Of a stretch of DNA of 64,000 nt, positions 26,001 to 40,090 are shown one piece after another; the stretch's first letter is position 1; the number at the start of each line of letters is the position of its first letter. The DNA is from Eopsaltria australis (taxonomy: Eukaryota; Chordata; Aves; Passeriformes; Petroicidae). The DNA lies in the NCBI GenBank assembly GCA_034509425.1, contig JAVTVJ010000574.1:558001-622000 (forward strand), in the 5' to 3' direction. Made by a program: the position numbers and the translations under genes. The notes beneath the pieces were generated by a model. The model saw only the letters and a list, made by a program, of their open reading frames with translations, did not search any database and was not told where the DNA came from.

Positions 26001-29000
26001 AAAAGAAGACAACAAGACACCAATCACCTTTTAAACATCAGAAATCTTGCCAACTTATCTGCCCACACCAAAGGCATTTGCTTTCCACTGTGCACTAAGG
26101 AGACTGTTTGGCTTCTCAAAACAAGAATTTCTGTGCATAAACTGATTAAACAGATAAAAACTGATAAAACTGATACACAAACTACAACAATCATCTTCTC
26201 CTTCTAGGGAGGAATGCTCACCATCCCATTTCCAGAGGGCAAAAAACTCTCAGTTATTCTCATGTGCACTGAGAGATGTTGCACTCTTACTCGGCCACTG
26301 AGGAATGATAAATATAATTGCAGGGCAAACAACTTTAGAAAATACATACAGAAAGCAACATCAGGATGGCTGAACATTCAACTCCATTTCTTAAAAGTCT
26401 GAGACAGAAACAATGAAATACAGCAGGCTGCCATTTATTGAAGGGACTATTTCAGCATGGCAAAACCAACCTTGCGGCAAAACCTCAGGCTGCATGAAGA
26501 AATTCATCCCAATGGCAGCAGCCAGCGTTTCATGGCGTGAAATGCACCAGGAAAGTATTTTGTGTTGCCCTGGAAGACTTTGGCAGGACAACACTGCAGA
26601 TCATGAAATCCACAGAACATCAATGACCCTTCAGAACAAGTTACCCCTTCATCCCCTACAGTTTGAAGTATTGTGCACCCAATATTTGCTCTTGTTTCCC
26701 ACATTGAAAGCTATGCTGATGGCCCAGATCCTACTCCTAACAGGAAATACATAATGTCCTGTGTCTCTCTAGGGTGCAGTTCAGGGGGTACTGCAAAATG
26801 CTGGAGTCCCACAGCCTGGAGCTGCTTTTGAGTGTACACAGATACTTGCCAAGGAAGTGTTAAAAAGATTAAATATCAGGAGAAATAAGCCGTGTTTTCA
26901 TTAAATTGCCTTTGAGTGTAATGGTACAAAAGGTATTAAAACTCTCTGGAGCAGGGTTAATAACAGATTTTATGGAAGTGGTTAATTAAGAGGTCAGCAA
27001 TTTCCTTGTACATTTACATTGGGTTTATGGACAGATTTGGTGGAAGGAATGTATCACCCCATGTAAACTGGTAAGCTTGTAAAAACCAAAGGCAGCAGTT
27101 TCTGAAAGAATGAATCTTGCTGGGCTGTGCTTTGCTGTGCTGACATCAGTGGGTGCTTGTGCTTCTTCCACTCAGCAAGAGCCTGCTCCCAAAATTCCTC
27201 ACAGTCACCAAGCTCACAAACACCTGAGATCACAGGGGTAACACTGGACATTTAAAGAGCAAATTACACATCCAAAAAAAAAAGGACTGAACCTCTTCAA
27301 GATCACTTCCTAAGTCGTTGCTCTGAGCCAGGCTGGCAGGAGACAGGGAGGGAACTGCCCTGGCCTGAGCACAGGATACCCCAGGCTCAGCAGGAAGAAC
27401 AGAGGAGGAAGGGGCTGGGACATCCCTGGGGCAGGGCATCAGCCTGCTGGGGGATGTGCTGCATCACCTCTTGGGGTTTTTGTTTTGTTTCGTTTTCCTC
27501 TGTCCTGTTCTTAAACTTTGTTCAACTCACAAGTTTTCTTACTTTTGCTCTTTCAGTTCTCTTCTCCATGCCAGCAGAGAGTGGACAGGGGTCTGTGTGG
27601 GAGCTGAGCTGCTGGGGTGACCCAGCCCAGCTGGGCTGTGGGGTTGTGCTGAACACAGCACATCCCAGGGAAAATGTTATTTCCATGGGGGAAACTGCAA
27701 ATTCCTCACGGTGTAACTCGATCTTTAATTGGGAACAGATCATGCAATGGCTGGAGAAAAGGCAGAATTCATCCCTTTGCCACTGAGGAGGAAAGCTTTG
27801 CCCGGGGGGCTGCAGTTCCTCTCCTGAATTTCCTGAGGATGGAAGGTAAGCACAAAAGTCTCCATGCAGTTACACACACAGCTCAGAGAGATTCAAATCA
27901 TCTGTGACTGCCAAAACAACACACAGCACATTGCCACGGGGGCCAGACAGCATGTCCTGGATGTATACACTACAGAGATTTTTCATTTCACTGACATTCA
28001 GGGGAAGTGTTTGGATGAGTAACCATTGGCTTTTCAAAGAGATTTAGAGAGGGACACTGCAGAAGGCTGCAGTGAGATGAAGGTTTCACCTTTTTCCTGG
28101 CTCTCTCCACATGTAAAGTCCCATTGATCTCCAAATAACAAGCACCAACAAGAAGCAATATCAGCAGCATACACTTAAATCATTCTCTAAGAACTGAGAA
28201 TACTTGATAAATTTAGCACAGCTCCAGCCAGGGGCAAAAACTTTGCAATAGTGGAGGTATGCTGTGAAGCAGAAATGATGTATCCACACTGAATAACCCC
28301 TCTTGCCACGATTCCTGCTTCTTCTCTTCCCTTTCTATATTTAGGAAATCGAAGCGATTTAATGTAAAACAGCAAAGCTGGGAAATTGACTGCAACTCTT
28401 AAGAAAAAGCCTAGGAGGCTAATGAACCATTATGGTAAAAGCTGAATAAGCCCAGATCCTGAAAAGAAATTGAAGGTGTATTTTAGATATGCATGAAGAC
28501 GATCAAAAAACCATTTCACATAGATTGCTGTGTGCAAGTAGGGCACTTTGTTTAATCTTATCCAGCTATACAACTTAAATGAAACAAACCTTTAATTTGA
28601 CTTTCAAAAGCATTAAGTATATTAGGAGCTGCCTTGAAGTCGGCCAAATAATGTTGCTGGAGGTATTTCAAGCTAATTTTTAAAAGCCAACAAGTTTCAA
28701 TTATTAGAAAAATAGGCTCAGCTTTTTCCTCAGGGGAAGGGAGAAAGAGTGAAAAAACCCAAAACTTTTTATCATCACTGTTGAGTCAAGTAAAATGAAG
28801 GGATTTATTACAGATACTGAAGTGGCTGGTTAAAAACACAACTCAGAAGGATTCCTTACATTATCTGAAGACCTGAAGTGTCCCCACTCACAGATACACA
28901 TCAGATAGAAATTCAGCCATTGTCATCAAGATTTATAATCATGAACTTAATTCTGACAAAGAGCATTATCAGAGCCAGTGTTTGTAGAAGGTTACAGCCC

Positions 29001-29342
29001 CTCATCCTGCAAATGCATTTTAACTGAACTGAGACTACTCATGCACATAAAAATAAACTACAGGTGTACTTGTGAGATCAGAGCCTGACTGACCCCAAAG
29101 GAACAAAGAACAGAGATATCCAAAAGCTCCCTTGGATCTCGTGTAAGCGCCTGAACCTGCAGAAACTAAAAAACATCAAAAGAGGACTAAAATTCAGTCT
29201 TGCTGGGAGAAAGGAGTAAAAAACTAAACAACCCAAAGCAAACTAAATCAACAGCAACAAAAAGAAACAAACAAAAAAAAACACCCCAAGCCACAGAAGA
29301 ACCCCGATCAATATGCAGAAAGGACCATTAATAGTTCCTTAC
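23057..29342. other. single-copy stretch
   Basis: No gene is supported. A two-copy 37-bp-spaced duplication of GGTAATTCCCAAAT lies at 24091-24150. The longest frame here (24428-25087, plus, 219 codons) is unusual for its moderate GC content, but it has no recognisable domain, no splice signals at its ends and a composition like the surrounding DNA. An AC-rich run is present at 29220-29286. Confidence 0.5.
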
Positions 29343-29368
29343 CTTGGTATGGAGTAATCATAAAGATT
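29343..29368 (-). other. candidate minus-strand microexon, 26 nt
   Basis: The minus strand shows CCAAG|GTAAGG, a near-consensus donor at 29342-29337, 26 bases after an AAAG acceptor-like site preceded by a T-rich stretch. The one open frame of the interval reads NLYDYSIP. Microexons this short need extra enhancers and cannot be told from chance by eye. Confidence 0.15.
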
Positions 29369-32300
29369 CTTTGGGACACATTAACAAGAAAATTTTGAAA
29401 GTCTAATAATTAAGTTTTATTATTATTTATTAAGCTAAATGTTCCAAAATGTTCTAGTTTCATTACTGTGTAATGAAACAGTAACACTGTTATTACAGTC
29501 TAGCAAAAACCACCACAGATTTTTAGATGCCAGTTCTTCATTATATTGCCTCAACACCAAGCACCTGTGTTTCCTTGCTTTGATGGAAGTTAAGATGGAA
29601 ATAGGCTCCTAGGTCAAGGCAACACCTTTGGTTTAACACATAGCTGAAAAAACCCAGTTTTAACCAGAACCTTCTGTAAATCCAGAATGCACTCAGCAGC
29701 CTTCAGAGCTCACCAGGAGGTTCAGCAGCACCCTCAGCATCCATGGGGACCCCCAGCACTGACCCAGCAGTGCTGGTAGCTGGGAGCAGGAGCTGCACCC
29801 TCCTCATCTGCATCCATCTGTCATCCAGCCCACAGAAATCAGCAATTTCACTCCTTTCAACTCTGACACGAGTCATTGAATTCAGAATAAAGTAGGATGT
29901 AATGTGCCATGCAGCAGAGCAGGGGCAAGGAGAGGATGTGAGTGCTTTCCCCTGCTCTGCTCTCACCACAGCCCAAGGGAAGTGTGGCACAGCAGGGGCT
30001 GTGCCAGCCTCCACACTGCCAGCCACACATTCAGCAACAACACTCTAAGCAGCTGAAGGTCTTACAGTTAAATGATTGTTTCTGAGAGCAGAATTTCATT
30101 CGTACACACCACTCACACACCTTTATCAGTGGGGAACAGCAGTGTCAGCCAACAGCCTGACAGGTTAAAACATATTGGATATTCCAGAGAGACTCATTTC
30201 TTATTTATAAGTCTGGAGTTAGAATTTAAATGAACATGAGCCAGAGTCTGCCTGTACAGAAGATTCCCAATACTCACTTCAGAGTTTATCACAGCAACAA
30301 ATGACTGGAAGAGAACTGAGATACTCCAGTGTTGAAGTGAGAAAGGTCATAACTCTCTTAATAGCTACGATAAATTCAGTATTAGAAAATAATTTAGCAA
30401 GTTTTGAAAACAGAGTTTGATTGCAGTCAGCAGTGCTCTGTTCAGCTACAAACATTTTGGGTGTTAGCAAGCATCCACATGCAGAGAATGGCACACAGCG
30501 AACAGGCAACCATGCAACAACAGCCAAAGGAAAGCCAAGCATGGCTGGGTTAGAGCAGCATCCCAGGCAGCTTCTCAGACAAGAAACTTTTTCAGAGCAG
30601 TGTTCTCTGTTTCCAAATGAGGCTCTGGGGAGGGGGCAGGCCAGCAGGGCAGGTGAGGGGCTCCAGGGGTGACAGCCCAGAGGGGACATACCCTGCAGAG
30701 CTGCTGTGCCCTGAGCTGTTCCTGCAGCTTCTGCACATCCTGAGGCACTGCACAGGGGAATGAGCCCAGGCATCAGCTGGGAGATATCCAGAGAGCTTGG
30801 CACACACCAGAGACCGTCAGTGCAGTCCACAGGGAATCAATGTGGCATTCAAACACTGATGTGGTGCTGTCACACACCAAACACACTCACACAGAGCTGT
30901 GAGTAACAGGGTGCCTCAGGATCTCAGCACTGCCTCAGGGTCCTCAATCCCAACCCAAGGTTCCACCTCCTGAACAGGAGGACAGGGATGGCCTGGCTTG
31001 AGCTGGTGCTGAGGATCTCTGTCTCAGGGAGCCACACAAACTCCTTCATTCCAGTGGGAAAGTGGAGTCAGCACCATCCTCATTCTCAGTTTCTGCTTTC
31101 CACACTTAACTCCCTCTGTGCTACGCCTCTGTATTTGAAACCTCCTAGGCAGAATGCCTGAGACTGTACAAGCAGAAAGCTTCTACATCTTCTACCCAAC
31201 TCATCCATAAGGTACAGTATATATGCAGTGTTTGCTATTTTTAAATATTTCCCTGAAAAATGATCATTTATCTGATCACACAAAAAGTCCAGTTCATCTT
31301 CAGCAAACACAGATAAAAATATATATTTTGTGCACAGACTGTCCTCAAGTCCAGGCTCACTGTGTTATGCTGGAGACTTATGGAAATTAGAAGTTACTTT
31401 AAAAAAACTCCAGAGTTAAGAGATGGTTGAACAGGGAATCCAGAATGCTACTGCAATCTTCACATCCTAAATAAAAACCTCAATGTCGTCAGAACTACAA
31501 GGGTTAAAGATGGGGTATCAGAAAATCAAACTGCAGTTTGAGGTTCTGAACTTCAGACACGGCCCTAAGAGTCTGAACACACAGGATTGGGAATTGCTGA
31601 ATAAAACAAGATGGAAGGAGTTGCAAACGATTCATGACCTGAAGACAAGTGCATAAAAATGACAAACCAAGACTGAAATGGAGCAAAATGTCTAAGAATT
31701 AAAGCACAGTAATATCTCCTAAAGCAACATCAACATATATTCCAAAATGTCTCCCAGAATATCTCAGAGAATAAAATTCCCAATTGTGACCTACTATTGA
31801 AGGCCACCTCAATGTTTTTCTTACAAATGTTACACATAAAATACATTGAGACAGAGCATGTGGAATAACTTATCAACAGAGAAAATCCCATACAGGTTTA
31901 TGTTGTAGAGTGACAATCACATATCATAGCTCGACTACCAACAATTTTAACATTACAGATTATACCTCTATTTTAACACAATATATTTGAGCTCCCAGAC
32001 AGAATCTGCACTCTCTAACCACTCTAAGATACAGCACAGTAAAGTATTGGGTGTGGAATAAAAATACAGGAGTTCATTCACCAATTTTAAGTTCCCATAG
32101 CTTATTTAAAAGACCTCCAATCATTTAACAAAACTCCTTTTCACACAAAAAGGCTCATTTTCCATAGTGTACAGATGTTTGTCCAAACTTGATGTAGAAC
32201 AGAAGTAGTCCTTTATTTCTTCCCAAATGCCAAATAGGTATTTCCCATAAAGGCATTAATTTTTATTGATCCAATTGCTCTAACTGCTGTTCACTTCCAA

Positions 32301-35300
32301 ACAAACCTGTCAAAAATAAATGCACTGGATGAAGCAGCCTGGCCTGTGGAGGAAGTGGCTCAAGGTTCTGCATGCAATTGATGTGTATTGAGCACTTCCA
32401 AACCCCCATTATGGATTTTAAAAGAGTTGGATGTAATTTTCAGCTGAACAGCCCCTTTATGAGTTCTAAAATCCTGTGGGGTTCATAACTCAGCTCTTGA
32501 GGCTTTACTAGAAAAGACATTTGAAGCGTCTTTGAGAAGTTGTCACATGCTGCCCTCAAAGCCCAACTCCAAGAGAAAATCTTAAAATCCCTTTTGACTT
32601 CATGCTTTGGATCAACTCTGAGCTCCTGCACCAAGCACAGGACAGATGCCTGGGAGTTTGGGCTCTTTAAGCAGCATCAGTCAGTCCCAACCACATGGGT
32701 GAGGAAGCAGCACTGGGATCTCAGATCTCAGCCCTGGATCTGCAGATGTGCACAGAAGAAACTTTCAAGTTCCTGTGGGCAGCAATCTGCAGCCTGGAAC
32801 TGCACACACCATCCCTGAAAGGCACACACAATTTAACATTTGTCAACCCATTACCTCTGACTAATCCCATCCAATCTAAAAGAGGCAGGAAACAATACAG
32901 AACTTTCTAATATTCCCTTCTGAGGTTTTTTTCCCCCTCATTTCCTGATGCTCCCTTTTCCACAAATATGTTTGAGTAAAAGCATTTATTTTTCTGAAAG
33001 GAATGTACAGATTTGCAAAAGAAGCCCCATCAGCATCCCAGTCACACCTACAGATGGCAGCTACAGAGCACAGCCCTTCTCTGGAGCCCCTCACCTGAGC
33101 AGGGAATCCAGGGAATGGGATGGCTGCTGAATTGCAAGCGAAGAGTGGCAGGAGAGGGAAAGAAAAGGCCCTGACCCAAGCCCATCAATAAATAACAGCA
33201 ATGCACAGAGGTGACCCACCTCCCTGAGCTGCAGCCTGGCTGCCTCCTAGCAGTGACTCAGGAAATTCAGTGTATTCCCTAGTCCTGGGCTGCCCAGTCA
33301 CACACACAGTGACTGGTGACACCTTTCTCTCACTGCCTGGGTCCCACAATAAGCTGCAATCCCACAATTAGCTTCAATCCCCTTCCTGAGGCACCCACTG
33401 CTGAGCTGGATGCTCAGCTGCCTGATTCCCTGGAAAGGATCTTGCAGCCATCAGCAGGTGAGTGTAGAAGCACTTCCCTATATTTCAGTTCTGGACCAGC
33501 AGTAAGAAATGCATGACAGCATCCTCCAGTGTGCAGGCTGCTCACCCTCCCCTCCCCACTGGCATCTGGGCAAGTTCTGTGACAGCAAAAACACCCCATG
33601 TACCCAGAAAAACATGTTAATGGGGAAAAGGGATGTTATCCCCACAGCTGCTGCCTTGTGGGTGTTTGCATTGCATCAGGAGCACTGCCCATAAATGCAC
33701 ATCTACTCTGCACATTATCTCACTTAACACACTGTTCCCAAGCACTGGAGTTCAAGCAAATCCCTCAAGCAAATGGATAATAAATGGTTTTCTCAAAGCC
33801 ATTTACAGAAGAGTGTCAATGCTATATACTTAAGCCCCATTTAAAACACTCAAACATCAACAAGACAACTTGACTTACTCCACTGGATGGCAAAAGAATG
33901 TTAACTTCCTTCCTTTCCAAAGTTCATCCAGGACATGCAAGCATAAAAGGTAAGGAAAATTAATTCAAAGAGCTAGCTGCAACCCGAGGGATAACAAAAA
34001 GAAAATGGAAAGAGCCAGAGAAATTCTTTTATTCCTCAGACAAGCAAAGAAGTGGAGCAAGTAAGCGGTGCTTCCCAGGTTAGTGTGAGGACAAATTAAA
34101 GATAAAATGATGCCCAGGTGGATGAAAAGAAAGCCTCCTGATCTGATACTACTTAACCTTTGTAAAGCAAGAAATCTAAAGGCTGTTAAGTTTCTATAAA
34201 GCACCTGCTTTCAGATCACCCTCCCCAAAGACCCAGTGCTTATTTAGCTTACGGCAGCTGAGCTGTATCTGCATGGTGGGCCAGATCCCCAGGCAGCAGT
34301 GAATTGGGGAAACCCCAAACCTGGGCGTTTAATACACTAAATATAAACATAATTGTTAATTCAGATGTTGGATGGCAAAGTTAGTGGAATTACACACCAA
34401 GTGTTAGCTCCTTGTCTGCACTCACTCAGTCTCACTGTAACACACCTGTGACAGGGGAAAAGGCCACTGTGAGTGGGTAAGGACTGGGAACACTGACACT
34501 GCTGCTCCCTCCCGTGCATTGCCATTCCCATTCCCTGCCCTCTCCCAGTGACACTTTCAATGGCCCACTGTTGTCCTGCTCTGCCATTCAGTTCAATTGA
34601 GCACTTATGTTCAGCACACAAAATTCACAGGGCAACCTCCTCTCTATTTTCGCTCATTGCTTCCTTGCATTATGTAAAACTCTGAGTGAGAGCCCTTCCA
34701 CTGATGGACTCAGCACTGCAGCAGCACTCATCTCAAGTTAACTCTGGCTGCTTTTCATAAAACACACCCACTTTTTTACACAACAGGTAATTCCAGAGGC
34801 ATGGCAGATATTTCAGAGACATTAGCTGATCATGAAATTCCAGCTGATCATGAAATTCCAGCTGGCTGCTAAATGGAAACAAGCCTGTTTCTTTTGCTGC
34901 AAAGCCCCTCATAGTCACAGTTTGCTTAGAGCAAATGCCCTGTAATTGCTGAGATACTGGGAATTTCTGCACGGTGTGAACTGACTCTGCAGCAGGACAT
35001 TCAGGTGCTGCTCAGCTGGGATCTCTGTGTCCAGCACAAGGGTCTGTCCAGGGCACCTGCAGCTGGACCAGGTGAGATTACCTGAGCTCTTGTTCTGCTC
35101 AGCTCTCAGCCATCCAGCAGGAGCATTTCAGCATTGCCTGACCCACTGCTACCATCTCCCAGTGCCATGAATCCCCTTTGTGCCCATCCCTGCATCCACA
35201 AGAACAGTTCCTAGAGCTGTTTGAAAGCCTCCATGTCCTGTGGGGTAAATCCTACAGCAAGGGCCACATATGGGGCTCTCTGAGACTGCTCTCTCTCACC

Positions 35301-37591
35301 TGCTCTGCCTGAGAACTGAACCCAAACACCTTCAGCTTCCAGGTGCTGCCACTCACTGGGCTGTGGGCACAGTGGGACTGCCCAAATTCCTCACCTGAGC
35401 AGTTCTATCCCCAGGCAGCACAGCTGGCTGTAAAGGTGGCTGGGTGGGCTGTGTCACCCTGTCCCAGAGCTGTCCAGCCCTGCCCTGTCCCCTCTGTGTG
35501 CCCCAGCTGGGGCACCCCAGCATCATCAGGGCAATGCTGCTTTGGTGTGTGCTTTGGAGCAGACAGGCACAGCTCCAATGCCCAGCTGCACAATCAGAAA
35601 CATCAACTTCAGCCTTTTTATCACAACTTCAGCATGAAATCCAAAGACCTTACCACACCTTTTCTTAGATTAAAATAATAATTAACAAAACACAGCCTTG
35701 AAGAGGATTGTATGGGTGATTATGTAATAAAATTCTTTTTTCTTCTTGGATGCATAAAAAGGCTAGGAAGCCTTCTGTGAATCTCAGACACTTCTTTGTA
35801 TTATTTTTCTATTTGAACTAGCATGATTCATTTATCTCTTTATTGTTAATACTTAAATTGTTGGTAGAGCTTTATTTTAATTAACTTCTGTGCAGAATGT
35901 CAGGACAAGGAGAACAGGCAACAGCTTTTACCATTTAGAATGGTTGACACAAGTTTTTTTTGGTTCATTGTTTATTTGGTTTGTTATTTAAAAACTGCAC
36001 AAAGCACGTTTTTTACAGAGCTTAAAAAAATTCTAGCACCTGTAAAAAAATAAAACACAAGAGTAAATGTGAATGTATCCTAGTCTAGTACAGAAGAGCA
36101 TCAAATGAAAACACTGCTTGCAGGAGGCTGAGCTGCCCACTCTTCCTCCAGCTGCCTTTTGACTTATTAGCCCTATTTCCTCTTATCTGAATAACAGCAA
36201 GATTGCTTCTGCAAATAAATGTTAGCATTTCCCTCTCTTACAGTTTTTAGCCTCCTATTCTACAGAAAAAAAAATAAAAATTAAATGAAACAAAACCTGC
36301 TTGTCTTCAGGCAGTCACAATCACCTCTATAATTCTATAAATACCCTGTGCACAATAACTCATGGCGTGTATAAAAGCAATGACAAGGTCACTTACTATG
36401 AATAATTCATGATCGGTTTCCCTGGCAACAGAAATGTGTGGCAACAAGGGAGAAAGGCACAGGAAAAATTATAGGATGTTTCCATTATGTAAGTGACTCC
36501 TGTGATTTCTCCAGAAGGATTTACCTAAAAAGTCTCCAACTCCAGCTGTTCCTCCCTCTCTCTAGCTCTGCACCAGTGGGAACTTGGCTTGTGTCAGTGC
36601 AGTTACTGAGGATCTTCAGGAGTGAAAAGAAAACCAAACATGGGACTGATGAGGACTTTCACTGTACTTTAAACTGTGCCTCAAAAGCCATGAATGTGAT
36701 CTCTGCGGGTGAGTGTCTTCTCAGGAGCTGGAATTCTTAGTTGGCATTCACTGATAGCTGCTTTGTCATCATCCAATTAAAAATCAATCACCAATTTGCA
36801 CGTCTCAATGGCTTCCCAAGTTTTCAACAGGACTTGTGCAATTAATGTATTACTTTAGGACCTAAAGTGACTTTCTAACTGAAGGCTCAGCAGAAGCAAA
36901 TGTTTTCTGCACAGGCCTTGGCTCTGGAATGCCATTTCTATTCTGAATCCATCTCTAGAAGTGAGTTCCCAGTGCACAGATTTTATACCAGTCAGTATTT
37001 CACTGATCAAAACTCAGTCTTGACAAGGATTTAAGCAATAAAAGCTTTGGTTCTCCTGAATGACACAACCCAAACAGATTCCAGGGGAGGTGTGATGAGT
37101 CTGGCAATATCAGAGTGGGAACAGTGGTGTTTGGAAGGCTCAGCTGCTCCAAGGCTGTGCACAGAGGAGGAATAAATGGCAAGATAATCACAGCCCACTG
37201 CCATCCATCACTGCAAAGGGCAACGTTCCTGAGGTACCCCAGAAAGGAGAAGCAGCAGTGGAATAGCAGAGACCACAGACACAGCACAGTCCCAGTGACT
37301 CATGTGTGGGCTCTAAAACCCCCTCTTCTGTCTCTGAGAAGACAGGGATGAGTCTGTCCCTAGCACACAGAAAGCACTGTGGTCCTTGACACTGAAGAAT
37401 AAAGTTTTCAGCCTCTTTCCATCTGTACTTTTTGTGGTGCCCCTCTCCAGACTCCTCCAAGCCAGCTCTCCTGCACAGGAATACCACTGAAAAAGGAACC
37501 ACGGGAAGAGGCAGAGTTTGGATCCCATGGGCTGTGTGCCTTCCAGAGCCTGGATCACAAACAGCCTTGGAGAACAGTAACTGATACTTAC
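29369..37591. other. single-copy stretch with minor repeats
   Basis: No gene is supported. GC-rich patches at 30540-31040 and 34980-35560 hold open frames on both strands with no product. An exact 18-bp tandem duplication of AGCTGATCATGAAATTCC lies at 34824-34859. At 36397-36421 a 25-nt minus interval sits between a long pyrimidine tract ending TGTTGCCAG and a GTAAGT donor; the same bases contain TTTCCCTGGCAAC, which resembles an RFX X-box, so the interval could be either signal or neither. Confidence 0.5.
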
Positions 37592-37637
37592 AGTGAAGAA
37601 ATAATTGATCTGTGGACAGCCAGCTGAACAAAATGCT
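37592..37637 (-). other. candidate minus-strand exon, 46 nt
   Basis: The minus strand has a long CT-rich tract (the complement of the GA repeat at 37672-37686), then GGGGCTGTGCCTCAG as acceptor, 46 exon bases, and a perfect GTAAGTA donor after CACT at 37591-37585. Both splice signals are among the best in the window. Two frames are open through it, neither recognisable. The length is not a multiple of three, so a coding role would need matching neighbours. Confidence 0.25.
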
Positions 37638-37671
37638 CTGAGGCACAGCCCCGTGGGAAATGATGTGAAGT

Positions 37672-37686
37672 GAGAGAGAGAGAGAG
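37672..37686. repeat. short GA microsatellite
   Basis: GAGAGAGAGAGAGAG on the plus strand, about 7 dinucleotides. It provides the pyrimidine tract of the exon-like interval beside it. Confidence 0.85.
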
Positions 37687-39819
37687 AATTTCTCAGAGCA
37701 CCCAACATTGCCATGAAGGCAAGAAAGAAAGCAAGGGATGCTTCAAGACACTCAGAGCTCTGCAGCTTTCTGGCCTCTCATGTCACAGGTTCAGCTTTGG
37801 GAAACACACTGATGAAAAGCCTGATGGGTGCACAGGGGTTTGATTTCAACAGAAAACTGCAGCATCAGTTATGGATTCAACAACATTTCATCCCCACAGA
37901 TGGGTTTGTAGCTGTCCTTATCCACAGGAAACACAAACTCCACCCAATTCCAGCCTGAACACTGGCCCGCACCTTTAGCCAGAAAGGGGATGCAAAGCCC
38001 TGAATAATTCAATGGAAAACACCTCGAGGGCAACCTAAGGGCTCCTCCAGAATGCTGCAATCCCTGGGTCAGGGTGGGCAGCACAGAGCAGCTCTGAGAG
38101 CTCGGGATGCTGAAGAGAACAAACAGCTGAGGGGAGATTAACACACATTAATCCTGCAGCACGGGAAACTTTGCAGTGGGTGATAAACACCTGAGTGTTT
38201 GCTTCTTCAAAATCCAGGGGAATTTGCACTGCAGAGCCACTCCAGAGATGAAGCACAGCTATTCTGCTCATGTCCCAAGTAATAGTCCATTTAAAAATAG
38301 ATGCTGTGAGATAGAGCTGCCTCCACGATTTCCAGACAGCTTTGACTGGTTACAGACAGAACAAAACAGAACAGAAAAAGAAAAGGCGAAGGCAATAAAA
38401 TGAGTCCCCAAACATGCATTAACCATCTGAGCTACTGTGTTATTCTCAAAATCATTCTCTTTTTTTTTTCTAAGAGGTTATACAACCAACAACCTTGACC
38501 ACATTTAGAGTGCTAGGAGAAGATTAAATGAAACTCTTCAAAAGCAAATTTCTGTCCCTTGTTCAGCAGAACACTCCTGTCGTAATTAGCAAGATTGATA
38601 AGATTCTTTATTTTATGCTCTTCACAATGTGTGAAACTGCCCAAGCCTCTGTAATACAATAGCAGTGTTGATCCTTTGTATTTCAGACAGCAGAGACATA
38701 AAAATGAAACAATAACTGCCTGGAAATTCTACTGTAATGTCCCCAAAATGCTGCATCTAGAAGGAGTAAGAATAAAGTCCTCTTAAAAAGAAATATTTAT
38801 TAAATTTTAAGTCAATTTCATGATTAGGAAAGAACTGACTTTTAATTCTCAAACTCCTGAGCTGGAAAGACCAGAATTAATTCTTCAGATTTCAATTTGC
38901 AAGGTTTGCTAACTCTGAATATCCTGGCAGAGGTGCCACAGTTTCGCACTGCAAAGGGAACTCCTCGGTTTTCCTTTACCAGGAGACAAAACAGAAGGGC
39001 AGAAAAGCCCTTGGACAGGCTGCAAACAATGTTTATTTCTATCCCCTTCTCCTAAAATCCTGCACTGACAGTCTGGAATTGCAGGGACTCAATGCCCAGA
39101 CCACGTGTGCCCTTTTGAGCACACCAATAACAAAGAACAAGCCCATGAAATGGGAAAATTCCCTTCTACCTCTATCACCAATACAAAGATCATAAAATTT
39201 AAATAATCAGAGAAGTGTGTCAGACCTGTTCACTCAGATGATTTTTCTTTATCAAAATGTACCTTTGGTCTTCATCCGTGGAAGGAGATTGGGGGATCCA
39301 TCTCCCCTTCCTTAAGGATTATTTTAATCTTATAATGCTCCACCAAATATCTAAACATCAATATCTTCTCTTGGTCTTTTCAAACCATTTAATACCAGAT
39401 ACAAGTTATTCAGATACTGTAGGTTGCATTTTCTCTGTCAAAATCGAAAGGAAAAAACCAACAAACAAACCCAGGTCTTCAATTATTTACTACCCTTGGA
39501 AAGGGAAACACAAGCTAATATATATTTTATCTCGTATCTATTTTTTTCTTCCATTAAACAAATTGAACCCAAAGTCCCACAGTCAACAAATGAAATCAGC
39601 ATCTTCCATTTTCTCAACCATTTGAAATGTCAGTCCTGAGTCCATAATTAATACTGAGCTCTACAAAACAAAGCTCAGGTTGGCTTTTATTCCATGTATC
39701 AGTGCACAGAGGCCTAAGGGCACATTAGAGGTAATGCCCTCAACATTTTGAAACATGCAAGAAACATCTAAATCTTTTTCTTTTTTGCCTCCAAAACATT
39801 GGGGAAACATTTTCCATTT
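37687..39819. other. single-copy stretch, nothing recognised
   Basis: AT-leaning DNA with a 10-base T run near 38461. The plus frame at 39257-39625 (122 codons) is AT-rich and has no recognisable domain. No repeat or RNA gene is visible. Confidence 0.5.
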
Positions 39820-40090
39820 TCCTTTGTCATGCTAATGAGCCGTGCTGGTCAGCGGCTCTTGCAGGGCGAGATTTGCAGCATTACAGGAGATTTCCCACTG
39901 ATAAAAAGCCACACTGCAAACATATCACAAAACACAGTCATCTGTCACTGTAAGTTAGCCAATTGCAACTGCAGGGGGCATTTTTAAGCAGGCAGAATGT
40001 AATTGCCTGCTTGGAATTCTGCCAAGACACCGGAGCTAATTATTTTTTAAGGCTGAATTTAGCGCTCGCAGGAAAGCTGATGGATCAATA
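39820..40090. promoter_or_regulatory. candidate conserved non-coding element
   Basis: This block is not a known repeat but keeps CpGs (GAGCCG, CAGCGGC, GGGCGAG, ACCGGA, TAGCGCTCGCAGG) amid AT-rich DNA. It carries homeodomain-type GCTAATTA near 40034, a POU-like ATGCTAATGAG near 39829 and a CTCF-like CAGGGGGCA near 39971. Such a mixture is typical of developmental enhancers, but the call rests on appearance only. Confidence 0.3.

Noticed and set aside
30279..30830. Minus frame of 183 codons, Cys/Leu-rich
   Set aside because: No family recognised and no splice signals; an opposing plus frame is also open over part of it.
31086..31310. Minus frame of 74 codons with a protein-like reading (SGKYLKIANTAYILYLMDE)
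   Set aside because: No acceptor and donor at sensible places and no family recognised, so it is too short to support alone.
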